Positions 25,948 to 35,629 are shown, numbered from the stretch's first letter. The stretch: DNA of 64,000 nt from CAZHAX01 sp964530325 (GCA_964530325.1 CAZHAX010000003.1:1-64000), one strand, 5' to 3'. Translations and numbers: made by a program. Notes: generated by a model not told the origin, from the letters alone.

Positions 25948-28704
25948 GTGGCCAAGAAATGGGTCTACCTCTCGAGCACGGCCGAGAAGGATCTGACCAA
26001 GACCCTGGGGCACAAGCCCGCACTGGACGAAGCCAAGGTCATTCTGGGCGGCAAGGGAGCAGGGCTAGCGACGATGACCGGCGCTGGCCTGCCTGTCCCG
26101 CCCGCCTTCACCATCACCACCGAGGCCTGCATCAAGTACATGAACTCGGGCGAGTTCCCAGAGGGCATGTGGGATCAGACCCTTGAGGCTCTCGGCGAGA
26201 TCGAGAAGCAGACGGGCAAGAATTTCGGCGATCCCAAGAACCCCCTGCTCGTGTCCGTCCGCTCTGGCGCAAGGGTCTCGATGCCCGGCATGATGGACAC
26301 CGTCCTGAACCTGGGCCTCAACGACGAGACGCGTGTAGCGCTGGCCAAGCTATCCGGAGACGAGTGGTTCTCCTACGACGCCTACCGCCGCTTCATCACC
26401 ATGTTCTCAGACATCGTGATGGACTACTCCCGCGAGCACTTCGAGGAGAAGCTGCAGGAGCTCAAGGACAAGGAGGGGGTCAAGCTAGATCCCGAGGTCA
26501 GCCTGGAGGGAATGAAGGGCCTGGTGGCCGAGTACAAGAGGATGTACAAGGACCACTTCGGCACTGGTTTTCCGACGGACCCGCTGGAACAGCTGCGCCT
26601 CTCCATCAAGGCCGTCTTCAATTCCTGGAGCGGCGCACGGGCCATAGCCTACCGTGAGCACGAGGGAATCCCGCACGATTGGGGCACGGCCGTCAACGTG
26701 CAGACGATGGTCTTCGGCAATCTGGGAGAGAAGAGCGGCACCGGCGTCGCCTTCACCCGGGACCCCGCCACCGGCGAGACGGAGCTCTACGGCGAGTACC
26801 TGGAGAACGCTCAAGGTGAGGACGTGGTCGCCGGCATCCGGACGCCGATGAAGATTGCCCAGCTGAACGAGGTGATGCCCGATATCTACAAGCAGTTCTC
26901 GGCGGTGGCGAAGCAGCTGGAGGACCACTACCGGGATATGCAGGATATGGAGTTCACCGTCGAGCAGGGCAAGCTGTGGATGCTTCAGACCCGCACCGGC
27001 AAGCGTACCGCCGCAGCAGCCGTCAAGATCGCGGTCGACCTGGCCCAGGAGGGCACGATCTCCAAGGAGGAGGCGGTGCTGCGCGTCCGGCCCCACGAGG
27101 TCGATCAGCTCCTCCACCCCTTCTTCGATCCTCAGGAGAAGCAGAAGGCCGCTGAACGGGGCGATCTGATCGCCGAGGCCCTGAACGCCTCGCCTGGCGC
27201 CGCAACCGGCGGCGTCGTCTTCGACGCCGAGGAGGCAAGGAAGCTGGGCGGCGAGGGCAAGGCAGTTATCCTGGTCCGGCCGGAGACCGCACCAGACGAC
27301 GTGCCCGGTATGCTCGCCTCCAAGGGTGTGCTCACGCAGCACGGCGGCATGACCTCCCACGCCGCCGTCGTAGCCAGAGGCAGCAACCTGCCGGGTGTCG
27401 TCGGCTGCGAATCGATCCGGGTCGACCTGCAGCGCAAGCAGTTCACGGTTCAGGCCACCGGCCGGGCCGTGAAGGAAGGCGATATCATCTCCATCGACGG
27501 GGGCGCTGGCGAGGTCTTCTGGGGCGCCATCCCCACCGTCGAGGTCGACTACGAGAAGCAGACAGATCTGGTGGAGCTCCTTGGCTGGGCGGACGAGTTC
27601 CGCACACTCGGCGTTCGCACAAATGCCGATCTGCCCCACGACGCCAGGCGTGCCCGTGAATTCGGCGCTGAAGGAATCGGCCTTTGCCGCACGGAGCACA
27701 TGTTCTTCGACCCCCGCGCGCGCGACGCGGTCGTGCGCATGATCCTGGCGGAGACGGACGGGGAGCGCCAGGCGGCGCTGACAGAGATGCTGCCGATTCA
27801 GGAGAAGGACTTCGAAGGCGTGTTCGAGGCGATGGACGGCCTTCCGGTTATCATGCGCCTCATCGACCCACCTATGCACGAGTTCCTGCCTCCACGCGAG
27901 GAGCTGATCGAGGAGGTAGCTAAGCTCCGCTGCACCGATCCGAAGTCCAAGGAGCTCTCTGAAAAGGAGAAGATGCTCCAGGTCGTGAACTCCCTGTGGG
28001 AAGTCAACCCCATGATGGGGCTCCGCGGCTGCAGAGCAGGCATCATGTACAAGGGTCTGACCGAGATGCAGACGCGGGCCTACTTCCAGGCCGCCTGCCG
28101 CTGTTCCAAGCGAGGCATCAAGGTCAAGGCCGAGGTGATGATCCCCCTCGTTTGTCACGTGAACGAATTGAGGCTCGAGCGCGAGAAGCTCGAGGCCGTA
28201 GCCAAGCAGGTCATGAAGGAAGAGGGCGTCGAGGTCGAGCACATGTTCGGCACGATGATCGAGGTCCCTCGCGCCGCCCTCACAGCGACTGAGATCGCCA
28301 AGCACGCCCAGTTCTTCTCGTTTGGCACGAACGACCTGACGCAGATGACCTTCGGCTTCAGCCGCGACGATGCCGAAGGCAAGTTCCTTCTGACCTACAT
28401 CGAGGGCGTCGACACTGGCGAGACAGACCAGGAGGGTAACCCCATTCGCTTCCAGATCCTCGCCCAGAACCCGTTCCAGACCCTGGACCAGGAAGGCGTT
28501 GGCCGCTTGGTTCGGATGTGCACCCAGGAGGGTCGGGCCGCCAATCCGGACCTAGAGGTAGGCATCTGTGGCGAGCACGGAGGGGATCCCGCTTCGATCA
28601 AGTTCTGTCACGACGTGGGGTTGAACTACGTCAGTTGCTCGCCTTATCGCGTGCCGGTGGCCCGTATAGCAGCCGCCCAGGCCAAGCTACTCGAGAGCAA
28701 GTAG
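25948..28704 (+). CDS. ppdK: Pyruvate, phosphate dikinase
   Basis: Interconverts pyruvate + ATP + Pi with PEP + AMP + PPi. 918 residues in the usual order: N-terminal ATP-grasp (GGKGAGLATM, VRSGARVSMPGMMDTVLNLG), the swivelling phosphohistidine domain with GGMTSHAAVVARG (His about 471), and the C-terminal TIM barrel with the Cys of GICGEHGGDP (about 874). GTG 25948 has AGGAGG ten bases upstream. The closer ATG 25941 is in another frame. It has its own promoter and terminator. The enzyme links glycolysis and gluconeogenesis. Confidence 0.96.
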   Translation: MAKKWVYLSSTAEKDLTKTLGHKPALDEAKVILGGKGAGLATMTGAGLPVPPAFTITTEACIKYMNSGEFPEGMWDQTLEALGEIEKQTGKNFGDPKNPLLVSVRSGARVSMPGMMDTVLNLGLNDETRVALAKLSGDEWFSYDAYRRFITMFSDIVMDYSREHFEEKLQELKDKEGVKLDPEVSLEGMKGLVAEYKRMYKDHFGTGFPTDPLEQLRLSIKAVFNSWSGARAIAYREHEGIPHDWGTAVNVQTMVFGNLGEKSGTGVAFTRDPATGETELYGEYLENAQGEDVVAGIRTPMKIAQLNEVMPDIYKQFSAVAKQLEDHYRDMQDMEFTVEQGKLWMLQTRTGKRTAAAAVKIAVDLAQEGTISKEEAVLRVRPHEVDQLLHPFFDPQEKQKAAERGDLIAEALNASPGAATGGVVFDAEEARKLGGEGKAVILVRPETAPDDVPGMLASKGVLTQHGGMTSHAAVVARGSNLPGVVGCESIRVDLQRKQFTVQATGRAVKEGDIISIDGGAGEVFWGAIPTVEVDYEKQTDLVELLGWADEFRTLGVRTNADLPHDARRAREFGAEGIGLCRTEHMFFDPRARDAVVRMILAETDGERQAALTEMLPIQEKDFEGVFEAMDGLPVIMRLIDPPMHEFLPPREELIEEVAKLRCTDPKSKELSEKEKMLQVVNSLWEVNPMMGLRGCRAGIMYKGLTEMQTRAYFQAACRCSKRGIKVKAEVMIPLVCHVNELRLEREKLEAVAKQVMKEEGVEVEHMFGTMIEVPRAALTATEIAKHAQFFSFGTNDLTQMTFGFSRDDAEGKFLLTYIEGVDTGETDQEGNPIRFQILAQNPFQTLDQEGVGRLVRMCTQEGRAANPDLEVGICGEHGGDPASIKFCHDVGLNYVSCSPYRVPVARIAAAQAKLLESK

Positions 28705-28726
28705 CCACAGACCGGCTAAACGAACC

Positions 28727-28755
28727 GCGGGGGGCGGCGTGATGCTGCCCCCCGC
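28727..28755 (+). terminator. Terminator after ppdK
   Basis: A 9-bp GC stem (28727-28735 with 28747-28755), 22 nt after the stop, followed by TTGTGCTTT. Confidence 0.75.
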
Positions 28756-28798
28756 TTGTGCTTTATGCTCTATCTGGGGCGGCCTGGCTCTCCACCAC

Positions 28799-28826
28799 TT
28801 GCCTGCCGTCCGCGGTCGAGTACAAT
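28799..28826 (+). promoter_or_regulatory. dnaG promoter
   Basis: TTGCCT (28799-28804), 16 nt, TACAAT (28821-28826). The leader to ATG 28845 would be only about a dozen bases, with no clear ribosome-binding site. Confidence 0.55.
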
Positions 28827-28844
28827 ACTCTGGGGTATTCTCGA

Positions 28845-30746
28845 ATGAGCGTTGTTGATGCGGTTAAGGACCGGCTGGACATCATCGAGGTGATTTCATC
28901 CTACGTCCCCCTACAGAAATCCGGCCGCAACTTCAAGGCCAATTGCCCCTTCCACTCCGAGAAGACGCCTTCCTTCGTGGTCTTCCCGGATAGCCAACGC
29001 TGGCACTGCTTCGGCGCGTGCAGCGAAGGTGGAGATGTGTTCACATTCGTGATGAAGCAGGAGGGCTGGGACTTCAGGACTGCGCTCGCGGAGCTCGCGG
29101 CGAGAGCCGGCGTTGAGCTGCAGCCGCGCACACCAGCCCGGGAGAGGGCGGAGCAGGAGGCCGATCGACTCCGCTCAGCCCTTCAGGCAGCCGCCGAGCT
29201 CTACCACAGCTTCCTGCTTACAGCAGCGGAGGCGCAGACAGCCCGGGAGTACGTGGCCAGGCGAGGCCTCAGCAGCGAGACCGTCGACCGGTTCATGCTC
29301 GGCTACAGCCCTCAGGGCTGGGATACGCTGCGCAATAGCCTGATCAGCAAAGGCTACACGGCAGACGAGCTGCTGCGCGCCGGCCTGCTCGTCGAGCGCG
29401 AGAGCCGCTCCGGTACGTATGACCGATTCCGAGACCGCCTGATGATTCCGATCCGGGATGGGCGGGGGCACGTCATAGCGTTCGGAGGTCGCACGCTCGA
29501 CCCGGAAGGACTGCCCAAGTACATCAATTCGCCGCAGACAGCCCTCTTCGACAAGAGCACGGTGCTCTATGGCCTGGACGCGGCTCACCAGTCGATCCGC
29601 AGCGAGGAGCGGGCCATCATCGTCGAGGGCTACATGGATGTGATGCAGGCTCATCAGGCCGGCTTCACCAACGTAGTAGCCCAGATGGGCACGGCCCTCA
29701 CCGAAGCCCAGCTGCGCCAGCTGCAACGGGGCGCTGACGTGCTGGTGCTGGCGCTGGATCCGGATGCAGCCGGCGTGCAGGCCACGCTGCGCGGGGTCGA
29801 CTTGGCCCGAGAGACATTGAGTCAGGAGTGGGAACCGGTATTCGACCCCCAGGGTCTGCTGCGGCACGAAGCCCGCCTGGGAACGGAGATTCGCGTCCTG
29901 CAGTTGCCTCCTGGCCAGGACCCGGACGACCTGATCCGCGAGCAGCCGGAGCGCTGGGCAGAGCTCGTCGACCGGGCCCTGCCTGTAGTCGACTTCCACC
30001 TATCCATGCTTCTTGACGGCCTTGACCTGGAAGACACCAAGGCCAAGGCCCGGGCGGTCGATTCTCTACTCCCGTTGTTGCGGGCTGTGGCCAACCCTGT
30101 CGAGAGAGATGACTACGTGCAGAAGACGGCCAGGGCCCTCAGATTGGACGTGCGCTCGCTGCAGCGCCAGGTGAGGCGCTCGCCTCAGGCTTCGCGACGC
30201 CGCGCAGAGGAGACTGCCACCGGTGATGCGGCTGTCGTCACACAGGGGCGTACGCAGTCGGACCTGGAGGAGTACTGCCTCTCCATCCTGCTTCGCAGGC
30301 CGGACGTTCTCGCCTCGGTGAACGATGCCCTGGCGGCGAGTCAGCTGGAGCGCCTGCGGGGGGAAGACTTCACCAGCCCAGGGCTGCGCGCCGTTTTCGA
30401 GATGTGGGAGGCACTCGTAGACTTCGGCCACGCCGGCCCAACCGAGGCCCTCCGGGCCCAGTTGCCGCCGGAGCTGCACGACTTGCTGGCAGAGCTATTG
30501 ACCAAGGACGTACCTGTACCTGCCGAAGAGCAGTTGGCACGTGATGTCACGCTCGCCCTGCTCCGTCTGAGAGAACGCAACCTGCGAAGGCTGGGCATGG
30601 AGCTGGGCTTCCTCACCGCAGAAGCCCAGGAACTCGGCGACCTGCGGGCGGACCAATACGTGGGCGCCCTGCGGGCCTATAGGAAGGCCCTGCTGAACAC
30701 GCAGCAGGCGCTGGCAACAAGAAGAGCCTGGACAGGGCTCCGGTAG
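28845..30746 (+). CDS. dnaG: DNA primase
   Basis: Makes RNA primers at the replication fork. The N-terminal CHC2 zinc ribbon ligands are C34, H37, C55 and C59 (CPFHSEKTPSF...WHCFGACSEGGD). The Toprim catalytic core has AIIVEGYMDVMQAHQAG and LALDPDAAG. A C-terminal helicase-binding region follows. ATG 28845 gives MSVVDAVKDRLDIIEVISSYV, the standard DnaG N-terminus; the frame is open upstream to 28758. rpoD follows after 39 nt, the classic macromolecular-synthesis arrangement. Confidence 0.95.
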   Translation: MSVVDAVKDRLDIIEVISSYVPLQKSGRNFKANCPFHSEKTPSFVVFPDSQRWHCFGACSEGGDVFTFVMKQEGWDFRTALAELAARAGVELQPRTPARERAEQEADRLRSALQAAAELYHSFLLTAAEAQTAREYVARRGLSSETVDRFMLGYSPQGWDTLRNSLISKGYTADELLRAGLLVERESRSGTYDRFRDRLMIPIRDGRGHVIAFGGRTLDPEGLPKYINSPQTALFDKSTVLYGLDAAHQSIRSEERAIIVEGYMDVMQAHQAGFTNVVAQMGTALTEAQLRQLQRGADVLVLALDPDAAGVQATLRGVDLARETLSQEWEPVFDPQGLLRHEARLGTEIRVLQLPPGQDPDDLIREQPERWAELVDRALPVVDFHLSMLLDGLDLEDTKAKARAVDSLLPLLRAVANPVERDDYVQKTARALRLDVRSLQRQVRRSPQASRRRAEETATGDAAVVTQGRTQSDLEEYCLSILLRRPDVLASVNDALAASQLERLRGEDFTSPGLRAVFEMWEALVDFGHAGPTEALRAQLPPELHDLLAELLTKDVPVPAEEQLARDVTLALLRLRERNLRRLGMELGFLTAEAQELGDLRADQYVGALRAYRKALLNTQQALATRRAWTGLR

Positions 30747-30785
30747 CTGCAGAGCCAGAGCGGCCGCATCCTGAACGAAGGTAGT

Positions 30786-32405
30786 ATGAGCAAGCGCAAA
30801 GAAAGCCAGGTAGCGCCGGGCGAGGCTGAAGAGCCGGAGGCTGAAGACGTGGAGTTCGGCACCGGCGACGAGCCCCAGGAGCTGTTGGCTGACACGGAAT
30901 CGCTGCTGAAGGCGGGCAAGCTCCCCGACAAGGAGCCACAGCGCGCCGCAGCCCTTGGCGAACTGGAGGAGCCATCCGCCGACGACCTGGAGGCGATCAA
31001 GGACCTGGCCGTCGCGGCCCGGCAGAGCCCTCCGAAGATCAGCGACGACCCCGTCCGCATGTACCTGCGGGAGATCGGGCGGGTCCCCTTGCTCGAACCG
31101 TACGAAGAGATATGGCTGGCCACGCAGCAGGAGGCAGCTGCGCACTTCCAGGCTGTGCGGACCCGCTTGAGAGAGGCGAGCAAGAAGAGACCGTCCAAGC
31201 AGGATCTGCTTGCGGCGCTCATTGATTCGTTCCGTGACACCTGGTCGAGTGCGATCAAGAGCAGCAAGACGCTCGGCCTGCCGAAGCCTGATCTCAGCGC
31301 GCTGGTAGACGAAACACTGGCTATCCGAGACGTAACGCTTCCCAACAGGGAATCCTATCTCTACGGCTTCCTCGAGCAGCATGGTTGGTCCGAATCGGAG
31401 GACGGCGGGTGGGAGCAGCTCACCGGGCAGCTCTTCGACACCCTCATCCTGCTGTATCTATTGCCGGATCCTGCTCTGATCACGATCCGCCACGAATGGT
31501 CGGCGCGACAGAGGCTGCCATCGAAGCAGAAGCTGGCAGCCAGCTCGTCGGCGCGAGGGGACACCGCGCTGTGGGCGTCGCTCGATGAGCAGGCAGCGGT
31601 GGCCAAAGCTACGCTGACACGAGCCAACCTCCGGCTAGTGGTGAACGTGGCCAAGCACTATCTGGGACGAGGCATCTCTTTCCTCGATCTGATCCAGGAG
31701 GGCAACATAGGCCTCCTGCGGGCCACGCAGAAGTTCGATCATACCAAGGGATTCAAGTTCTCGACCTACGCCACGTGGTGGATTCGCCAGGCAATCAGCA
31801 GGGCCATCGCCGATCAGGCGCGCACGATACGTATCCCCGTGCACATGGTGGACACGATCAATCGGGTGGTCCGGGCACAGCGCCAGAAGGCCCAGGAGCT
31901 CGGGCGCGAGCCCAGGATGGAGGAACTGGTTCTGGAGCTGGATCTGCTAGAGCCTGAGCACAAGAACGCCATTCTGGCAGCGCGTGATGCCGGCGAGCCC
32001 CTGTCCCCCGGACTGGAACGCCGGCTGCGGCGCGCCGCGCTGAAGGTGCAGAGTATCATGCACGTCTCCCAGGAGCCGATGTCGCTGGAGATGCCCGTGG
32101 GCGCTGAGGAGAGCGGCATGCTCGGCGACCTGATCGAAGACGAGACGGTCCCCGGGCCAGCTGACGCTGCCTCCGACCAGCTGCTGAAGGAGCAGGTGCA
32201 TGCCGTCCTGGATTCGCTCACCGAGCGCGAGCGGGCAGTTCTGGAGATGCGCTTCGGTCTCAAGGATGGGGAGAGCCACACGCTCGAGGAGGTCGGCAAG
32301 GCCTTCGGAGTGACGCGTGAGCGTGTGCGGCAGATCGAGTCGAAGGCTCTGCGCAAGCTGCGCCACCCCGGCCACCGGCGCAAACTGCGCGATTTCCTCG
32401 CTTAG
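30786..32405 (+). CDS. rpoD: Primary sigma factor RpoD (sigma-A)
   Basis: 539 residues. Region 1.2 (DDPVRMYLREIGRVPLLEPYEE, residues about 87-108). Then about 150 residues of unconserved sequence. Region 2 (ANLRLVVNVAKHYLGRGISFLDLIQEGN and KFSTYATWWIRQAISRAI, residues about 280-341), region 3, and region 4.2 (LEEVGKAFGVTRERVRQIESKALRKLRHP). It recognises TTGACA/TATAAT-type promoters, matching those mapped here. Region 1.1 is acidic and divergent. A short insertion sits in region 3 (LEPEHKNAILAARDAGEPLSPG). Confidence 0.95.
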   Translation: MSKRKESQVAPGEAEEPEAEDVEFGTGDEPQELLADTESLLKAGKLPDKEPQRAAALGELEEPSADDLEAIKDLAVAARQSPPKISDDPVRMYLREIGRVPLLEPYEEIWLATQQEAAAHFQAVRTRLREASKKRPSKQDLLAALIDSFRDTWSSAIKSSKTLGLPKPDLSALVDETLAIRDVTLPNRESYLYGFLEQHGWSESEDGGWEQLTGQLFDTLILLYLLPDPALITIRHEWSARQRLPSKQKLAASSSARGDTALWASLDEQAAVAKATLTRANLRLVVNVAKHYLGRGISFLDLIQEGNIGLLRATQKFDHTKGFKFSTYATWWIRQAISRAIADQARTIRIPVHMVDTINRVVRAQRQKAQELGREPRMEELVLELDLLEPEHKNAILAARDAGEPLSPGLERRLRRAALKVQSIMHVSQEPMSLEMPVGAEESGMLGDLIEDETVPGPADAASDQLLKEQVHAVLDSLTERERAVLEMRFGLKDGESHTLEEVGKAFGVTRERVRQIESKALRKLRHPGHRRKLRDFLA

Positions 32406-32421
32406 CAGTCCCCCGCGGGGG

Positions 32422-32436
32422 GGGCAGGCCCTGCCC
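32422..32436. terminator. Small hairpin between convergent rpoD and HAD genes
   Basis: GGGCAG-GCC-CTGCCC (32422-32436), preceded by a CCCCCGCGGGGG palindrome. Followed by CCCTGCAACAC, which also follows the hairpin at 4796-4818. Possibly a bidirectional terminator or a short dispersed element. Confidence 0.45.
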
Positions 32437-32457
32437 TGCAACACCTGAGCCGTCAGC

Positions 32458-33717
32458 TCAAGGGCTGAGGGCTATTGCGTGACCGAGGAGTGCTTCCAGT
32501 TCAGCGAGCGACGCCTGCGGATCGAAGAAGTGAACTGTGTGGATTCCCAGCTGGCGGGCGGAGTCGATGTTGCGCTGGAGGTCATCGACCAGGATCGCCT
32601 CTCCCGGCTCGACATCCAGCTCCGAGAGCGCCAGCTGGAATATGGCAGGGTCCGGCTTCCGCAGGCCCACCCAGGCGGAGTTGACGTAGACATCGAACTC
32701 GCCTTCCACGTCTAGACCGAATCGCTCGCGTATCGAATCCGCCTGTCCCAGCCAGGCATTGGAGACGAGGGCAGCGCGGTACTGAGACCGCAGGGCCCTT
32801 ACAGCGTCGATCAACTCCATGCGTAGTCGATGGGTGCCGTAGAGCTCCTCCTTGATCCTGGCCAGATCAGCCGTACCGGAGATTCCCGCCACCCGCGTCA
32901 CCTGCTCGTCGTATTCCTGCTCGCTTATCGCTCCCACGGACAGCTGGCGCCACGGGCTGCCCCACAGAGCCTCCGCCAGCAGCCCGGACTGGAGCCCAAG
33001 TCGCTCCTCGACCTCAGCAATCAACTCTTCCTCCGGCAGACCCTCGATCACCCCACCCCAGTCGAACATCACCGCCCGAACCACCGGCACCGCCTGGACA
33101 ATCCGCTCGGGCAGCCGCATGCCCATCTCTCGCAGCGACCTTCGAAGCGGCGCCAGGCCCCTGAAACGCACCGCGCCGATACCCAGATCCTGTGCGGCCC
33201 TGACGTTCTCCCGCAGGTCGTCGACGAAGACGGCTTGCTCCGGGCGGACTCCCAGCCTATTCAGGGTCAGCTCGTAGATCGCACGGTCCGGCTTCATCAC
33301 CCCTTCGCAGGCGGAAACGACCACCACGTCGAAGAGGTCGCTGATGCCCGATTCATGGAAGAACTCGATGAGACTCGCAGGGCCGTTACTGAGGAGGGCT
33401 GTGCGCCGCTCGCCGTGGCGCAGGTACTTGATCAGCTCCACCAGCTCGCCATCCAGGCGGTCGCCCGACCAGAACTGGCGACTGAACTCGTCTGGATCCT
33501 GAAGCCCGAGCCGGCGACCGACGTCCGCCCAGAACTGGGCGCTGGTGATCCGACCCAGCTGAGCTTCGTCCCACAGCGGGTTCCCGAAGACGATCTCCTC
33601 GGCTCCCCCCTGTCCCAGCCCGAACCGCGCTTCCAGTTCGGCGCGCGGAATGGGATTCGCGGTGCGCATCAGCACGCCGCCGAAATCGAAGATCACCGCC
33701 TCCCAGTCGTTGGACAT
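32458..33717 (-). CDS. Tandem HAD-superfamily hydrolase (two domains)
   Basis: Two HAD domains in one chain, each with all four motifs. Domain 1 (about residues 5-200): VIFDFGGVL, LLSNGP, KPDRAIYE, VFVDD. Domain 2 (about 215-415): VMFDWGGVI, ALVSNAW, KPDPAIFQ, ILVDD. Motif I is DxG rather than DxD, as in HAD subfamily IA relatives of the epoxide hydrolase N-terminal domain. Probably phosphatase activity; substrate unknown. Origin by internal duplication. Convergent with rpoD and divergent from the thioredoxin-like gene. Confidence 0.8.
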   Translation of the reverse strand: MSNDWEAVIFDFGGVLMRTANPIPRAELEARFGLGQGGAEEIVFGNPLWDEAQLGRITSAQFWADVGRRLGLQDPDEFSRQFWSGDRLDGELVELIKYLRHGERRTALLSNGPASLIEFFHESGISDLFDVVVVSACEGVMKPDRAIYELTLNRLGVRPEQAVFVDDLRENVRAAQDLGIGAVRFRGLAPLRRSLREMGMRLPERIVQAVPVVRAVMFDWGGVIEGLPEEELIAEVEERLGLQSGLLAEALWGSPWRQLSVGAISEQEYDEQVTRVAGISGTADLARIKEELYGTHRLRMELIDAVRALRSQYRAALVSNAWLGQADSIRERFGLDVEGEFDVYVNSAWVGLRKPDPAIFQLALSELDVEPGEAILVDDLQRNIDSARQLGIHTVHFFDPQASLAELEALLGHAIALSP

Positions 33718-33802
33718 TCTTCTGCTCTACGATCGCTCCGCAGTGGAGGCTGGCCAGCGCATTCCGCGGGCCGACCGCAGGATTGTAGTCGACCGTGCTC
33801 GT

Positions 33803-33830
33803 TTGTCAACCTGCACGGAATGCCTATAAT
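33803..33830 (+). promoter_or_regulatory. Promoter of the thioredoxin-like gene
   Basis: TTGTCA (33803-33808), 16 nt, TATAAT (33825-33830), 31 nt before ATG 33861. Confidence 0.65.
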
Positions 33831-33860
33831 GTCTACAACCGTGCAGCGCACAGGGACAGC

Positions 33861-34802
33861 ATGGTCCGTTTCGACACGCCGATCAACGCCGACGACACAA
33901 GCTTCAAGCGTGTAGTGCTTGAGGCTCCCTTCCCGGTGGTGGCGGTCTTCTGGTCCGCGCAGGATGCTTCCAGACGCCGACTCAACACCACCCTTGATGA
34001 AGTTGCGCGCCTGTACGCCGGTGAGGTACTGGTCGTCAAGCTGGATGTCGCAGACTCCAAGCGAGCTCAGCTCAAGTACTCCGTGCACGGTGTTCCCCAG
34101 TTCCTGCTCTTCCAAGACGGCGCTCCGATGGCACGAGTGCAGGGGGTACCGACGGTTGAGATGCTGCGGCCGTGGATCGAATACCTGCTCGGCCGAGCGG
34201 ACAAGCCGGCGCAGAGGCGGTCTCGCGCCTCGCGCGATGAAAGGCCATCGCCGAAGGGCACGACCGGGCGCCGGCCGAAGCCGAAGCCAGAGCCCGAGCC
34301 GGAGCCAGAGCCGCAGCCAGAGCCGAAGCCAGAGCCCGAGCCGGAGCCAGAGCCGCAGCCAGAGCCGAAGCCAGAGGTTGAGCCTGAGCTGAAGCCCGAG
34401 CCAAGGCCACAAGCGGCCAAGAAGATGATACGTCGAGAACAGCCTCCTGGTATGTCAGAGGAGCCGGCAATGGAGGGTGCTCCCGTCACCGTCACCGACG
34501 CCGACTTCCAGTCGATAGTCCTGGACGCGGACAAGCCTGCTCTGGTCTTCTTCTGGGCACCGAGTGCCCCCGCCTGCGAGCAGGTTCGCCCTATCGTGAA
34601 GGCGATCTGCTGGGAGTTCTCCGGCCGGCTCGTCGCCGCGCAGATGGACGTGGACGCAAACCCCCGCACACCCAGCCAGTTCGGGGCCCAAGTAGCCCCT
34701 ATAGTGGTCGTCTTCGCTCAGGGCGCCCCCGTGGAGGTCGCTGCCGATCCCAAGTCAGTGCGGGCCCTGCGCGGCAGGATGAGAACGCTCGTAGGCGATT
34801 AG
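33861..34802 (+). CDS. Two thioredoxin-fold domains joined by a Pro-Glu linker
   Basis: Domain 1 (residues about 1-110) has VVAVFWSAQDASRR, VLVVKLDVADSKRAQLKYSVHGVPQFLLFQDG: a thioredoxin fold with no cysteine at the active site. Domain 2 (about 205-313) has ALVFFWAPSAPACEQVRPIV: only the second Cys of CxxC remains. Between them is a linker of KPEPEPEPEPQPEP units encoded by a 42-nt DNA repeat. Such extended linkers are typical of TonB-like spacers. No signal peptide is seen, so it is probably cytoplasmic. A redox-dead scaffold or single-Cys protein is more likely than a normal thioredoxin. ATG 33861 has AGGGA upstream. Confidence 0.75.
   Translation: MVRFDTPINADDTSFKRVVLEAPFPVVAVFWSAQDASRRRLNTTLDEVARLYAGEVLVVKLDVADSKRAQLKYSVHGVPQFLLFQDGAPMARVQGVPTVEMLRPWIEYLLGRADKPAQRRSRASRDERPSPKGTTGRRPKPKPEPEPEPEPQPEPKPEPEPEPEPQPEPKPEVEPELKPEPRPQAAKKMIRREQPPGMSEEPAMEGAPVTVTDADFQSIVLDADKPALVFFWAPSAPACEQVRPIVKAICWEFSGRLVAAQMDVDANPRTPSQFGAQVAPIVVVFAQGAPVEVAADPKSVRALRGRMRTLVGD
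34280..34376. repeat. 42-nt tandem repeat coding the Pro-Glu linker
   Basis: Two identical 42-nt units (34280-34321, 34322-34363) and part of a third. Whole codons per unit, so copy changes would keep the frame. Confidence 0.75.
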
Positions 34803-34842
34803 CCGTTTGGACGGGACAGGCATCCGCCAGCAGACGGTACTA

Positions 34843-34871
34843 TGGACATCTCCGCCGGCGTGTGATATCAT
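34843..34871 (+). promoter_or_regulatory. Promoter upstream of the 219-residue membrane protein
   Basis: TGGACA (34843-34848), 17 nt, TATCAT (34866-34871) with extended-10 TG at 34863-34864. Confidence 0.5.
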
Positions 34872-34935
34872 AGGGTCGGGAGGGGCTTGTCCAGGCAGGC
34901 CACGCCACTCTCATGCAGGGTTCCTCTGACACGCA

Positions 34936-35595
34936 ATGAACGGGCTTCCGCCGTACGCAATCGTTCTTTTGGCAGTGCTCGCCCTGGGGATGGCGGTGCT
35001 GCTCATCGTCTGGCTGTTCAGATACGTGACCGGAAGTCAACGCCAAGCGGCTGCCGAGGAAGGCTTCTCCTCATCCCCAGCCTCGACCCCCGATCTCGCC
35101 TCGCGGCTTGATCAAGAGCACGTGCTGTGCGTCTCCAGGAAGGCGGATGGCGGCGCGACCGTCACAGTGCAGGGAAAGCCATACGACCGTCTACGAGACA
35201 TCAAGGACCCCACCGTAGGCCGCTACGCGGTCGACGCGGTCAAGGGCGTGCTGATCTTCGCCGAGGACCTCTTGCCTTCGACTGTGAGGCGCTCTCTTCG
35301 CTCCTCGAAGTCGCCGATGGGAGACGCAGGTGAAGGCCCTGCACAGGCGGGGCTAGCCGGGGAGCAGGCCCAGGTCGCTCCCCGCCAGCTGGTGGACCAG
35401 ATCGACCAGCTCGTTCAGGCCCGTCTTCGCGACCGCCCGAAGCTGGCTGAGCTCGGCATTCGCCTGAGGGAGGGTGGCGGCGGGGGGCTCGTGATCTTCG
35501 TTGGCCAGCAGAGCTACGACTCAGTGGACAAGGTGGCACACGAGGAAGTGCGAGACCTGATCAGGGAGGCCATTGCGGAGTGGGAGAGCCGCTAG
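34936..35595 (+). CDS. Conserved-looking membrane-anchored protein, function unknown
   Basis: 219 residues. One N-terminal membrane helix (YAIVLLAVLALGMAVLLIVWLF, about residues 7-28) and a cytoplasmic domain with QGKPYDRLRDIKDPTVGRYAVDAVKGVLIFAEDL, a flexible stretch, then QLVDQIDQLVQARLRDRPKLAELGIRLRE and VDKVAHEEVRDLIREAIAEWESR. I do not recognise a family. It has its own promoter and ends at a strong hairpin. Confidence 0.65.
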   Translation: MNGLPPYAIVLLAVLALGMAVLLIVWLFRYVTGSQRQAAAEEGFSSSPASTPDLASRLDQEHVLCVSRKADGGATVTVQGKPYDRLRDIKDPTVGRYAVDAVKGVLIFAEDLLPSTVRRSLRSSKSPMGDAGEGPAQAGLAGEQAQVAPRQLVDQIDQLVQARLRDRPKLAELGIRLREGGGGGLVIFVGQQSYDSVDKVAHEEVRDLIREAIAEWESR

Positions 35596-35629
35596 TGTTG
35601 CGTCTCCAACGGAAGGCGCAGCAAGAACA

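Noticed and set aside
25941..26186. ATG upstream of ppdK with the nearest Shine-Dalgarno
   Set aside because: It is in another frame and its product overlaps ppdK without any domain; GTG 25948 gives the standard N-terminus.
26485..28305. 606-codon antisense frame inside ppdK
   Set aside because: Composition artefact of GC-rich coding DNA; ppdK matches its family end to end.
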